From contig CM076651.1 in NCBI GenBank assembly GCA_038496675.1, forward strand, positions 16,008,762-16,072,761: 64,000 bases of DNA. Direction: 5' to 3'. Origin of the DNA: Rachycentron canadum. Lineage: Eukaryota; Chordata; Actinopteri; Carangiformes; Rachycentridae. The notes below the pieces were generated by a model. It saw only the letters and a list, made by a program, of their open reading frames with translations, did not search any database and was not told the origin of the DNA. Each line of letters opens with the position of its first letter. The first letter of the stretch is position 1. Both the position numbers and the translations under genes were made by a program. This document shows positions 11,701 through 26,700 of the stretch, one piece after another.

Positions 11701-14700
11701 ATTTTATGAAATGCACTTAACTTGCCATAATTTCTCTGCAGATAGAAGTGATCTGTCATTTTAATAATGTTCAGCATCAGTCATAAGAATTTACAGTTAA
11801 ATGTGGGGATTGTATCGCTTGTTGTGCTGATAGTGTTTCTTTGATATATATTTATTTTTCAAATATTGTCACTGAATGTCTTTGCTGTGTGCTTACATGT
11901 AGAATATTTGTTTAAATTACCTTCAAAAAATGATTCTTTGGTTAAATTCACAAACAAAACTCAATGAGCACAGACAATCAGAAGAAGTTTGTTTTTGTGT
12001 CCTTTGGTCGAGTCACCTGCAAATTCTGCAGAACTGACTTATGGTGCAACCAAAACAGGAAGAGCATTGCCTCAGACTGCTTGTTTTGTAGACTCATAAA
12101 TACACAGCATATACAGATGTTGGTGTAGCTTGCAGTGGAGAATCACTTCCCTGTGATTAAATTTGCTACAGTTCTGAAGTAACAAGGATAATGGCATCAC
12201 ATTAATCATAAACAGTCATTGTTCAGAAAAATGGATACAGTATAATGTAGTAGATATAGTTCTTCCATTATCTAAATGTTGCAGCGTGTTTGCCGAAATG
12301 CTGAGGTGAGATAGCATTGTGTTATTAATTGGGCCAACAAAATATATTCCTCACTTTTAACACAAAGCTTAATCTATTTGTAACAAACATATTTTATGAC
12401 AAATAAAAAAATAAATTGTCAAATACAGATTATCCACTTCAACTATAAAGCACATTGACAGTAATACAGTTGTCAAGCATCAGTCAAATGAGAGGGAACC
12501 ATTTTTTGATTGATTTATTGACCTGAATTTGATGCCTGATGTCTTGAGCAATGGGTCTAAACTGGTTTCAGTTTCTCCATTCAAATAAAAAATAATCATT
12601 CATTACATGAATCCTTTACATAAAGGAAAAATATGAATACATCACTTAAAGGAGCCCTCTTGTGTTTTTCTCTGCAGGAGAAGCATCTGCCCTGCGAGAC
12701 TATGCAGCGAACACCATGAATGAGTTTTTGGGAATGTTTGGTTATGATGACCAGCAGGTAAGGGATGAGCTGACCAAGAAGATCAGCTTTGAGAAGCTCA
12801 AAGCCGCTACCTCAGACCCCTCATCCCTCAGCAGTGAGGAGGCCTCACGGCGTGCCCGCTTCTCCAAGTATGAAGAGTACATTCGCAAGCTAAAAGCCGG
12901 CGAGACCCTACCTTGGCCCATGCATGCTTCACCACCCAAACCGGATGACCTCAATTCAAAACTGGCCCAAGACAAGAGTGCTACCATCCTCCAGTCCTCT
13001 GGGTGCCTCCCAGGGGCAGAGGCACAGATCTACCCCTCCAGCCTGGACCACAAACAGCCAGGAGGACCTCAGCTGGGCGCAGCTCAGCCACCCAACCCCT
13101 CTCACATGCAGAACATTGCATCCCGAGCCTCCAAGTATGACTTCTTTATTCAGAAGCTGAAGATGGGTGAGAGTCTACAGCAGCAGAACGGTAATGCTTA
13201 CAAGCGACCCTCCAAGTACGACCTGGAGAACGTCAAGTTTCTGCACCTCTTCAAGCCTGGTGAGGGCAACCCCGACATGGGCGGCGCTATCGCCTTTAAG
13301 ACTGGCAAAGTGGGCCGTCCTTCAAAGTATGACATCAGAACAATTCAGAAACTGATGCCAGGAAATCCCGAGGCCCCATTGATGCCCAATGTCCTTGCTT
13401 CAGCACCGGGCAACACAGGAGCTCCTGGTGTCCCGACTGTAGGTGCAGCTGGGGCCGGCATCACAATGGACCAGACAGGACACATAAGCTTCAACGCCTC
13501 CGACTACCTAAAGTCCAGCTTTTCCAAGACTGACTCCATCACCACGGGCACTGTGTCCTCTGTAAAGTAAGTCTGCTCAGATATCATCAAGACATACAAC
13601 CCTTAAATCCTATCTAAAAGTGTTGTGTAATTGTGCAAACAAGTGAATGTATTTATCATGGCTATAGTGCTGCGGATAGTGGAAATGCCATAACATTTTT
13701 ATGAATGTCTTGAATGTCTAATTTGTAATTTCATTTGTAAATTAACTAGTCAGTGCTCTGCAAAAATAATTCAAAATGTTTGACCAGGGATGAAAATTTT
13801 TGATGTTGCATATTCAGAAGAATTAAGTGGAAAAAATATACCTGCAAATTGTAGCATAGTGACATTATCCACACCAAAGACTTTATGACTTACATGAGCT
13901 ATGCCTCAGCCCATGACTGAACATCACACTAAATGCAACTGAAAGCCATGTGGTAGACTTTCAGATACCCAGCTAACAAACAAAATAACATGTAAAAAAA
14001 AACACAACCTCCGAGGTGGAGTAAACAATAACCTGATAACATGCATGTTGTACCCACTTTCATTCATCATGTGCTTATTGAAAGAACAAAATTCTGTGAC
14101 ATTGGTTATTTGCATCAAAACAGTGTTTACCTGAAATCTGATAGTAATCCACACAAACTGTCATTAAAAATACTCTTTAAAGCAAACTGGTGGACGCCTG
14201 AAGACATTCGAAGCTCAGAGGCCTGTCTTCTTCACACTGATAGTCTCTCAGTGGAACACCTTAGAGCTAATGTGAAGCTCGCATACACTTAACTGCTACT
14301 GTGAGTCAGTTAGCCTAATGCAAAGGTAATTGCTACCTCCACAGCAGCCAACAGGAATGTAGTGTGAAATAGCGCATAGCGCCCAATAGATCCACGACAT
14401 GATGAGTTGCGAAGGCACATGAAGTGTTTACTCGCTGTAGCACTCCGTGGAGACTGATTTAGCACAGTCATCGCAAAGTGACTGACTTCTTTCGTTTGGC
14501 TAGGGTGTAACAACTCTCCCTTTAATTACTTTGGAGCCATGACTAACCTCCCGGCGAGTCACAGGGGCCGACTAAACACTGCCTGACGAGTGCACTTTAA
14601 AGGAGGCAAACGAGGGGTTTGGGGAGCTAGCCTACAGTCGTGTGCACTACCAGTAGGAAACAGCTCCCTGAGTCTGTTTGATTGGTTTTGACCTTGTCTC

Positions 14701-17700
14701 TAGTTAGTCAAGACCTATCAAAGACACTGTTCAAGAGCCCTCAGGCACCTCTCCCTCAGGCTTTGGCCTTTGTCAGGTTAGGGCTCAGTGGAGCTGCAAG
14801 CTTGGCTAACTGACCCAGTCTGGTGCTTGTATACAGGGAGGAGAGGGGTGCTAGGGAAAATGTCTGGCAGCACATCCTCCCCTCTGGGCCAGATTAACCT
14901 CAGGTCATCCCCCGTGTGGAGCTGCTCACATGGAGCTAAATGCCATTCCTGAGAGGGAGCAAGCAGAACCAATAACTGTATTATGACATCTACAGACAGT
15001 GCTGCTACCAGCTTCATGAAGGGAGTCACATCACAGGTGACAAAAGGCACACAACATTCCTCAGCATGTCCCTGCTATGCAATTAGAACTGAATTTGATT
15101 GAGCTGAATTTGGTACTTAAGTCAATAAGCTCGATCTATATGCATTCGAAGCTGCAGTGTTGTCTTACATCTTTGTTTGAACTGAGTCCAGACTAAATGG
15201 AGACAACCTGACATCAACATTAGAGCCAAGGCCCTCGGAGATTATCAGAAAAGACCTTTTCAGAGGTTTTCTTCCATGTCCCCATTATCCAGTTTTGCAT
15301 ATGAGCACACCAAAATACCCCCATAAAAGATTAATGTCCCTTTGCTCCTGCATTTTGCCTCTCGCTGGTCGGGAGACCATGCATCAAAATGTGCACCTTG
15401 CGTTCACACAGCACATGAAAATGCTGTTATGCCACAAGAAAATGTATATTTATAGTCCAAAGTTTGGGAGTGGCTTGTAAGTAAATATTGTATCAGTTTG
15501 TTTATATTAACAACAGGCAACCCAACCTCACCATTAATCCTGTCTCCTTTGTGTTTGCTGTTGCCTTAGGAATGGCCTGCCAACAGATAAACCCGCTGGT
15601 GACGACATCAACCTCTACCAGAAATATATTGCCAGGTATGCAAATCCCTCAATGTGCTACACCAATGAAGAAATATACCCAAAGCAGAGAAGGACCTTTT
15701 TTTATGTACTGACGTTGTGTTTTATTCAGTGATGTAACTAAATCATAAACTGGTATGAAAATGTTCTGTGCGCAGTAAATTAATTAAGAAAAGAATTTAT
15801 GTGCTGAGAGGAAGTAGAAGTAGAAGGATGGGGATTTAATGAAAGAGAAATGGTTTGATGGAAGCTTACTGTAACTGGTTGAATAAATGCTCACAGTGTG
15901 TATAGCACTAAAACATTGAGGAGAACATAATTCTGTTCAACTCTGTACTATAAGCTGTGACTGACACAAAGAGGATATGAGCCCAGGCCGGGTTCTTCTT
16001 TAGTTCTGACGTTTATTGTTGAACACATGAGGAACTGACTGATCAAAAAAAGTCAGTCATTCACACCAACAGAGACAAAAACATCAGGGGAGGGGAGGTA
16101 TCTCTCGTTTCAATGGACACAGAACAATGTCCCCCATTCTGGATTAATTTTGAGCCGACACTAGAAAGGTGATTATCACTTGTTTGTTTATTCCGTTTAA
16201 AAAGAAAGAAAAACAGCATTTGAAAAGCCAAAGTGGCTTTGGCATTAATGATTACTTCTCCAAGCCATAACATGAAGGGCACAAATCAAAGCCTTGGCAC
16301 TGACAGACACACATCCTCTTCTCCACACACATACACACACACAAAACCCCTTCCTTGGACTGATTACATTTTGCAAGAAGATTTAATTAAGGAATTTTTA
16401 ATGAGGCTTCTGCTGGCACTGCCAAGAACTGTTTTGATATTTGCGCTGCATAATGCATAAAATTTGTCTAAACATCTCGGCAGTTGATGCACGGGGAGGC
16501 TGCAGATAAGCCCAGATACAGTTTCAATTTCCGTGTTGAGGTTGGGAAAAAAAGAGAAAGGAAAGAAGAGGAGGGAGGAAAAAAATGGAAAAGGAGGGCT
16601 CATAAAAAGGGCAAATGTAGCGCAGAGAGGGGAGGTAGAAGCGGGGGATGGTCCTCCTCGGAGCTAAGGCTAATGAGTGCACATTAATACTAAAAACCAG
16701 CTTTGTAAACGTGTTCGCTCCCAATCCTTGTGAAAAGAGAAGAAAAGTTCTTCATCTCTACACCACACGACAGTTTGATGTTTTAAAGAGCTTCCCTGGT
16801 AGTGTTTAGTTGCATTTTTCACTCTTTAAATGCTTTCATGCACCCACTATTGCCTCGGCACTTTGATCTGTGTATCTCTATTGTAACTGGAGATGCGCTG
16901 CAATCTCTGTATCGTGGCGATATTAATATTTAATCTGCTGCTGAATAGCAGCGGCCCATTAGGCCCCCTGACGCGGCAAGTGGGAATTGTCCAGAGGCAA
17001 AGTGATACAGCTGGGCAATGAGCAGAGGGGTGGGCCATGGTCTCAGGAGGATAAGGGGGTGTGGGGGGCTTTGTGTGTTCATAAGTTTAAATGTGCGTAT
17101 GGGCACATTTATACGTTTGTAAAAAAATAGTATAGAAATCACTAATGTGTGGGGCATATTTTGGCTTTATTGTATAAATGTAGTTCAACTTGTTTTGATT
17201 GGTTTGGTCTTTTCTAAAAGATCGAGCCAGACTTGCCCTAAAAGATCCATCAAACCTTTGTAAAGCACCCCCCCCCACTTCCATCACCATTTACAGACTC
17301 ACACATACACTCACACAGCCAACTTAAAAAGTGTAGTGGATATACCGTTCAATTAGCTTAATGAACTCAGCAAAGTGATCTGTAAATGCAGCTCTGGGAT
17401 AATCCTAACAAGGAAAAACAGAAAGAGAGATGGAAAAAATATTACTTAGCCCCCTTTTCCCCCTCTCCTCTCCACTTGCAGATGGAGCTCTTGGCAGCCG
17501 CAGTGCAAATGTTTATTTGTGTGTTTTCACTGGTAATTGGAGGATTTTAACAGTCATCATCGTCAGGCTTATAATCACCACCGTAAAAGTGGTTGCACTG
17601 CAACAAGCGGCGGCCTTTTTTTTTATCTAGCACCAGATGAAAGTCTGGTTTTTGGACTCCAGATGAGAATGCGAAAGGGTTTGGGGTGAAATGCAGACAG

Positions 17701-20700
17701 AGATGTTCCTATATCTCAGGATACCTGACCCTTTTCCTCACAGAGTAAAACTGTGGTTAACCCGAAAGAACTGTGCATTGATTTGACAAAGGTTTTCACA
17801 GCGTTGAGAAATAAAGTAGTTATGGGGCGTGTGAATGTGTGTCAAGGGAAAGGGTTTCAGTGTAATAAGTGTCTCTTACGGCTGCTTTGGAAATAAATGG
17901 AGCTAATTTGGCTGAAATTGGTGTGACAGACGGGTAAATTGTTGCAGCAGTGTGGAAAGCAGAAGCCAGTTTGAAGGTGTAAGCTGTGTTACTTTGAAGG
18001 TGAGACACGCATAATGCCTTTGAAAACTCCTTCACCTGTTTTATTTTTGCTGTTCCTCGGATTTCAAATCATTTCTTCCCTAATCATTCTTTATTTGCTG
18101 TTAATTATTTTTAAATCATACTGACATCTTTCTGAACTGTTTATCATTCTGCTTTTTCATCCCTGTGACTGTTCTCTGTGTGATAAGCTCTCATGTATTC
18201 CCAGGTTTTGAACCAGTCTTGATGTCATTCTATCCACTGCTCTGTGTGGCTGTGAAAATGTGTAACAGTTGTAATGTTTCCTGTAACCTGGTTTTCAGAT
18301 TCTCTGGAAGTCAGCACTGTGGGCACGTGCACTGTGCCTACCAGTACAGAGAGCATTACCACTGCATGGACCCTGAGTGTAACTACCAGGTGAGCGTGAG
18401 TACTTTATCACTTTTTTGAGCATCCCCCAAATACACACTTGGCATTTCTTCCTGTATGATGCAAACAGTGCATCGCTCTTCAAATTCTCACACAATGAGG
18501 AAAAATAAAACAAATGAAATGTTGTTTCAAGTGCCACCCTCACTGGTTACAACCAGCTGGTTAGCACTTACATTTTATTATTTATTCACAACAAGGTTGA
18601 TTTAGGTGACTTAAGTACAGTCACTTTTTTCAGGACATCCTAGAATAGTCAAACAGGATAATGTGTCATCTTTCCATCAGTGGTCACACCCAGCCAAAGT
18701 TCACAAAGATGAAAAGTGTGTTGGCCTTTGGCCTGCTGAACAGGCAATAGATGTTTACAGTCGTTCAGTTTGCAGGCATCTTCCAGGCACAGTTGGTCTT
18801 TTACAGTTGCCCTTTCATCAAAAGGGAAAATTGCTAATATGCTTGAAGTATGGCTTTTTTTTTCTTTTTTTTTATCTATCTGTTCTTTTTTGTAAAGACA
18901 TCTGCCAATGACTGGGGGCTTGCCTTTAATCCCCTTTTACGTTATTAATCTTGTCCTGGTCCCAGGAGTTGTCGTGTATCGCACAGGAAGGAGAAAAGCA
19001 CAAAGCAGATCATATTACAGACCCTGTGTTTGCTGCAGCATATGGCCTGACAGAGTTAGACAAACATGGGTAGATTTGTCAAAGATGTCAAAAATCCATG
19101 CACAGCTAGCACTGTGTGTGTTTTACTTCCTTTCTTTACAATTTTCTGAATTAAGTCATCTTGATCTGTAATCTCCTTTGTCTGCTCCTGATCAAGAGAG
19201 ATTACCGCTCGATAAATATTGTGTATGTGGTGAAAAGCATTACGTATCTAAGCTTTCATTTTCTGCATGAATCCCAATTCACAGTCTGATGAGACACATT
19301 CTTGGAGGAATACAAAGGAAAATCATTTCATGTCATTATTTAGTGTGTTAGTTCAGGTTATCATGGCAATTTCCACGGTCAGCTCCACATTTCTCTGCTG
19401 CTTTCTCGTTGGGTGGAAACACAGATATGCTTTGGAAGCCAGCTCTCGGGATGTCAATACCCTGAAAAAAACAGGCAGGCTGTGATGAGCAGTCCCTTTC
19501 GAAGCGATAACTCATGAAATGTTACATGACACACACTCCTGGAATATTATCCCACTGCCAGCCTCCGGGCGATTGGCTGAGTCTTAACATTCTCCTTTCA
19601 TGGGCTTGTACATGAGCGAGAGTGTGCATCTTGCCACACTAGTGGGAATCCTAAAATAAATGTAGCAAGTGGCTCCCAACCTTCATCACCACTCCACTGA
19701 AAATGAGATCTTTTTCCCAGTCAGCTCTCTCCATGGCCTATTTTGGACAGCTTGATGGATCGAATGTACCATGACCGCAGTTCAACTTATCTTTTGGTCA
19801 TCATCAAACATGAGATACCGGAAAGCACAAAGCCCAAAACTGAGATTGTAATTTTTTTAGGAAAAGTGATGAATTTAAAGCATTCATCAATTAGATTAAA
19901 AATCCTAATGAAGTGTTCACTCCTACAGGAGTCAAACATCTCAGAAATATGCAGTGGGAAACGGGCCAAGAGCGGGGGAACAGCTGTGCAAGATCTTAGC
20001 TTTTTACTTGTGCGCAAATGGAACACATGACACAAAGCAATTACCCTACTTTGTACAGCAATTAGTTGCTTTTTAGAATAGCTCTTTCTGATGTTTCCCC
20101 CCCAACTGGAGATAAATATGGATTGAAGAACTGTCTCATTGATTTGCACTTCTCCTGTTACAGTTTCTGTAACATCAGCTTAAGTCCAATTACAGCAGAT
20201 TTGGTTTCTGCAGGTCTCTGTGGAGTGACTTTTCTGTTTTCCCTTCTTGACTCGTGGGTGTGGGAGAGATTTCTTTATTTATTTATTTATTTGTGTTGTA
20301 ATTTTCGAAGGCGGGCCTCTTAGCATATTCACTCATCATTACAGGCGAAGCCTGCACCAAAAGCGAGTGTTAATGCTTTAATTAAAAATGGAATCATATC
20401 TCAGCGAATTGAAAGGGAAAATGTTTTTTGGTTGGCTTGTTTGTTTGTTTGTTTCTGTTGTCTTCTGTTTTCCCCTGTGCACGTCTGAGAAACCATCTGC
20501 ATGGAACATAATTTTTCCAGAGTCAGAAACATCAGAACTGTGATCTTGCATGCCAATTGATCCATCTTAATTAAAAAAATTATTTTGGTGGAATGAAAAA
20601 ATTAATGTAAAGACAGGGGTGTATGGGGAACATACTTCATGTTTCATGTTTCATTTAAAGCTTCTCTTGTACCGAGAAAGCCCCAGAGCCTTTGGTGCGG

Positions 20701-23700
20701 TATTTGGATAGGACACAACTTGGAGATATGCAAAGTAAATCAATAACCGCAGAACACGTCATATTTAAAGACATCCTGGCCCTCTCCATTGCAGCGTGCA
20801 CAGCCCTCCCCAACTGCCAATTGGCTCCCAAATGTTGCAGCTGCTGCTTCCACAGAGATAAAGTGACTTGTTGCTGATTCTGTGACTGGTTTAAATAAAC
20901 ACCAACCTGTTGCTGTACATTTTTCCCCCTCCCCTTTTGCAGAGGTTTACCAGTAAGCAGGATGTAATCAGGCACTACAACATGCACAAGAAGAGGGACA
21001 ACTCCCTGCAGCACGGATTCATGCGCTTTAGCCCCCTGGACGACTGCAGTGTCTACTACCATGGCTGCCACCTCAATGGAAAAAGCACCCATTACCACTG
21101 CATGCAGGTACACTACACAGACTCACACCTCCTCCTCCACCCACACACATACCCACAATAAACCCACAAACACGTACAGTAGTTATGCATGTAGGTGCTT
21201 GTGCACATGGAAACAGACAAATAGGCCTACATATCTGCAAATATGGTCACATGTGCTTAAGCATTCCATACAGAACAAATAACCCCAGCTCACGTGTGCT
21301 CTTTAAAATGTTAAATATGATATTGCAGATAAATTGATAAATCTTCATTCAATTTACATTCTGGAGCCACAAAACAAACATGGTAATCAATATATCAGAC
21401 TAGACACAGTCCATTAAAAAACCTAAAAGAAGTCAGGTAAGAAATGAGTTGCAGGGCATAATGACATAAATGAAGCCCAAATCTGGGAAACGGGGCCAGT
21501 AGAGACACACACACACACACACACAACTGCAGGATGTTTGAGAGTCACACAGATTAAGTGCATCTGTGAAATGGAATCGCAGTTCCACACTTTTTCCATT
21601 TACACTATAGTGTCTTTAAAGAGCAGTTTGGCCAAACGTGTCCTAAAGTAAATAAAAGAAAATTGAAAAAGAGTGAATACACGTGAGGCTACTTGTGCTT
21701 TCCCCACCTCCTCACTCTCTCACTCCTTAATTGGCATGGATAAAATTCAGTAAGGTGTTTATATAAACTACACATTTTTTATCTTTTAGTACCAAGCAGT
21801 CAGTTGAAGATTGTTCCCCCCTCTGGATTTGTTTAATTTTTTACATCTGCTTATTTTCAAAGTGTCATTGTGCCGAGAGCTTTCTCACCAGCGGGGCAAC
21901 AGTGCAGCGGAGGATGTCTTGAGATATATTCTTTTTTAAACCCCTCTAACGGCGTAATTGTTATTAGGACATTTCAGCCCTTGTTTTAACAGTCCCTGAG
22001 AACCTGCAGATGTTGGCATCGGCTCTTTGATTTAGGGGGGAAAAAAACAGAGTGGCATTTTTTTCATTGTTTGACTCAATATGGAGAAGTTGCCCGCTTT
22101 GTGCGGATGAAAAGTGCCAGGGATGATATACAATTGCTGCTTTTAATTCAAACATTACCTGTTTTTTTCCCCCTCTGTTGGCTCTGAGGGCTCCCGAGTA
22201 CCAGAACATTTTAAACTAAAGACCAAGACAGTCATCTTACTTGTGTCTGCTTTCCTCTGCCCCCTCCACCTCTGAAATTTGTTCTCTGAGTTACAGAAAG
22301 TGTGTGGTGACTGCACCGTCACACTCCAAATATGAATTTCATTTTCTAAAAGGCAGCTTTGCCAGGAAGGTACTGTAGTTTCAGCTGCCTACTGTGGCCA
22401 CTGCCTCTTTCAGTCACTTTTTTCCAATTGTCACAATGGCAAGATTGTTTCCAATTCGCAGGGGTTTCATTTCTAAAATGTATTGCTCTGATACGCATCA
22501 CAATACATTAAATTATGAACGTGAGAAAACAACCTTCAGCCACCATTTCTAGGCCACAAGCATTTTCTTAACCACATTGAGCTGCTTTCTCTATGACTTG
22601 TACAGTATATCAGATCTCTCTCTTAATGCATTGTGCTTTGGAAGTTAGCTTTTTTCAAACCATTCTTGCAAACTGAAACTGTCACATCTGCTGTGGGCCT
22701 GCATTTTGTTTTTGATCACCATGCTTTGTGTCTGCTTGTAGGTGGGCTGTAGCAAGGTGTACACCAGCACCTCAGATGTCATGACCCATGAAAACTTCCA
22801 TAAAAAGAATGCCCAGCTGATCAATGACGGCTTCCAGAGATTTCGTGCCACTGAGGACTGTGGCACAGTTGGCTGTCAATTTTATGGGCAGAAGACTACA
22901 CACTTCCACTGCAGGTGAATAGGTCTAATGACGTTTTTTTGTACATTTATAAAACCTGAGCGTAAATACATAAAAAAACATTCCTCATGTTGGACTAAGT
23001 AAATGGGAGGCTGTGGTTTATACACAAACCAGTGGATGCAATATATTCAAAAATCCATTTTTCATTTAAGTGCACTAACTCACACAATTTGCGTGAGGCT
23101 CTTATTTTGAAAACCATGCACCACAGAACAGTCATTGATAGATATAGATTATCACCTGGTTGCTTCATCAAACCCTCTCCTTGCAATGGATCACTCTGGC
23201 AAAGGTTGCAGGCGGTGACGTGTCACTGAACCGCCTCAGTTATCATTCCTCCATTCTGAAGTATTTGAATCACGTGGATCCGCTCCATGACTCACAACTG
23301 CACCAGGGCACTAAGGAGTCTTTGTAACGGGGCATCGTGTCTAATTGTGTTTTCCCTGTGTTTTCCCAGGCGCCCGGGCTGCACGTTCACTTTCAAGAAC
23401 AAGTGTGATATTGAGAAGCACAAGAGCTACCACATCAAGGATGATGCCTATGCCAAAGATGGCTTCAAGAAGTTCTACAAGTATGAGGAGTGCAAGTACG
23501 AAGGCTGTGTGTACAGCAAAGCCACCAACCACTTCCACTGCATCCGTTCAGGCTGCGGCTTTACCTTTACCTCCACCAGCCAGATGACCTCCCACAAACG
23601 CAAACATGAGCGCCGGCACATTCGCTCCTCGGGTGTCATGGGCCTCTCTTCCACCTTTCTGCCACCAAAGGACGAGCCAGAGGAATCAAGCAACGATGAC

Positions 23701-26700
23701 CTGATGGATTTCTCAGCCATCAGCAGCAAGAACTCAAGCCTGAGTGCCTCGCCTACAACCCAGCAGTCCACCACTGTACCACACCTGTTGGCCACACCCA
23801 CAACTGCTGTCTCCTCCTCTTCTACAACAGGCCACACTCTCAAGCCTACACCCTCGCTGTCCAGTGCGGGCCAGCGTATGTCCAGCCTGCTGTCCCAGAC
23901 CCTGCCCAGCAACATGCCAGTGGCCCTCGCTCTTTCCAACAGCGCCCTGGCCACCAACCCGTTCTTCCCCCTCATGCCCAGGCTGCCTCTCCAGCCACCT
24001 CCGCCAGCTGCTAGCCTGATATCGGCTGCCTCCTCTGGGGCCCACTCTATGCCCACTGACTCACTGGCTCAAGCAGGGACAGACGGAGCCATGGCGTCTA
24101 CCCCAACCTCCTTTGCCACCTCCTCCATCATGGAGAAGATCTCAGCAAGCAAAGGCCTAATATCGCCCATGATGGCCAGACTGGCAGCTGCTGCCCTGAA
24201 GCCCTCCATCAATCCAGATACAGGTCAGTCACAAATAGTCATCATATACATAATTTGTGCAGACACGTTAACACTTACTTAAACTTAAACTTAAAAATAA
24301 TATTTTGTGCTCAAACAATGAGTCCAGCAAATTATGTGTAAATTTTCATATTTATTGTTTTATTGTATATTTAACATCTTTGCATTTTGGATTTGTGGTC
24401 ACACAAAACAAGCTATTTGAGTTACTGACAATAACTACTAATTTGTTATCAAAAAGTATCCGACTGATAAGTTGATAAAAAAAGCCCTGTTAATAATTGC
24501 TTTTCATCTTGATTAATACTGTAACTGAACCAGTTTAACAAAATTTCTTAACACAATAAATCAGGGGTTGTAAATTTCAGTCAATCAGTATACACCATTC
24601 AAGACATTTGAACTACATGTGTAGTAAAAGCCACATCCTTCTTTCTGTGTGCAGACCTTTCTCCGCTACAGCCATAGCAGAGAGAGTGCACTCAGAGGTC
24701 ATTTCTATCACGATCCCACATTGGCGAGAAAGGCAGAAAAACTGCCGCTTTCAGGCTTAAAGGGACATACCGGAGGCATGGTCCTCTGCTCTGGGCTTGT
24801 TATTGTGTTGATCGTTTGTTAGATACCCACAATCCACTTGGAGATAAATGCGCTGACAGGGGAGAGTAGAGCCTGTAAAAGTCTCTTATGATGTTCAGAG
24901 TGGGGGCTCCCGGGGCTTGTGTTGAACATGTTTCCTCATCATTGGTCTCTTATCTATGTCTGCGCCTGTTCCAAGCAAATGGAGGTGGAATGAAATTAAG
25001 TTCAGAAATTGCGAGAACAAAAAAAAAAAATGTTTTTTTTTTTTTTCGTATACTCTATGCAAACTGATAAAGAAAAAAAACAAAATCACTCAGGCAGAAA
25101 TGACTCAATGCACCAGAGCTGAGAAGGAAGCTTTCTTTCATTGATACAAGAACTCAGACACACTTGCATGCATCAGCAAAGACACATTTTTCGAATTTCT
25201 AGAATCCTTCTGTTCCCAGAAAACACGTCAATATCTATTTAGCATAAACACAATTCACATAATTTTTGGAGGTAATTGCCTTGTCTCTGTTTATCATATT
25301 GCTCTAAACAAAGCTTCTGAAAATGAAGTTAAAGTATTAAATTGATAATGCACTGCAGAGCACTGTCTTGCATTCAAGTAGCAGTGGGGCCTCCTGTGTT
25401 GAGCCTGAGCAGGTGGGGTGCGGATTGGAAATGGGGCTGCAAGGGGGAGCTTCTCCGGATGTTGGGACTGGGAAGGATTACAATTCCTGGTGGTGTTCCT
25501 GGAGCAGGACAGGCCCTAGGAGAGAGCTGGGGCAGCTGCTCCGGGGAGCCGAGCTGAGCCCAGGCTGTCAGCATGAGCTCCACCTCTGGGCTTCCAGCAG
25601 GTAGTCTGAACACTGGGAAGGCCCCCACTGATGGTGGAGCATCCACAGATGGTGCATTCACCACCCCTCTCGCTGGCTCAAAGAAAGGCTGCAGCTCAGA
25701 TCTTGCTGCGGGTTAGCAAAGCTTGTTTAAAATAAACTCCCCTGCCTCAGTCACAAATTTTGGTGTAAACATTTGTTGCAGATACAGGATGGAGGGGTAG
25801 CTGTGGTTTTGTTTCTCATATTTGCTTCATAAATGTGTGAACAGGACATTTGGGGCTAAAATAATGAGGAAGTGGTTTGTGCTTCTCTGTCAAAAAGGTG
25901 TGAGAAAAGGCACAGTACTTGTGGCTATTTTTCACAGCATTTATTTTATTATATTTGTTTGTGTGGTTGTGAAACTTCATCTCAAATGTGAATTATGCAT
26001 TTTTTCTGTTTCTACTTTCAGTATTTTTTTTTCCTATTAATGTTCCACTCTAATTTACCCCTAAGTGTTTTTCCCAGAGATTCAAGCATCTGAAGGGTTT
26101 ACTAATTAGACACACAGTACAAATGATCTTTCACAAGCTCTGTATCTTATCCGGAGTAATTACATGGTGGTACATTATTCCTGGATAATTTCCAGAAAGA
26201 AGCTGCTTTGAGTCAAACTCATTTGTTCTCTCTTTAAGAAGTGGATAGAAAAAAATAACTTCATGATGTGCAACAGAGTAATCCACCTTAAACAGTCAAC
26301 TCCTCCTCTGACATAGTGAAGGATTGCTTTTCTTTGCCTGCCGATCATGTGTAGATCATCCAGCGAGTGACTGCTCTTGATATAATGTGCTCTCATTTGG
26401 TCTGAGAGTTGATGTAATTGCCAATGACAAGGCAGGATCTGTCTGGCTAGTTAATTTTGGGTGTACTCATATCAAGTTGGGGGGAGGGAAGGGGTGCGGC
26501 ATAGAGACTTGGTAAGCATTCAGTGACCTCAAACCAGATGCAAAATTGTTTGACTGCTGTTTTCCTTTAGCCCCTCCCTAGCCCCTCCAACCTCAGCCAT
26601 TGTCAAACTGAACTGACACTGACACTGACACTTCCCCATCTCCTAGCTTTCAGCTGACAAGGCCCAAGACTGGCTTTTCCACTCCTATTCTGCCTGATAT

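Noticed and set aside
19787..20149. 120-codon minus-strand frame inside a CASZ1 intron
   Set aside because: No recognisable domain, no splice context, and AT-rich composition; likely chance.
23475..24056. Minus-strand frame of 193 codons
   Set aside because: Antisense shadow of CASZ1 exon G, whose plus-strand product is clearly conserved.
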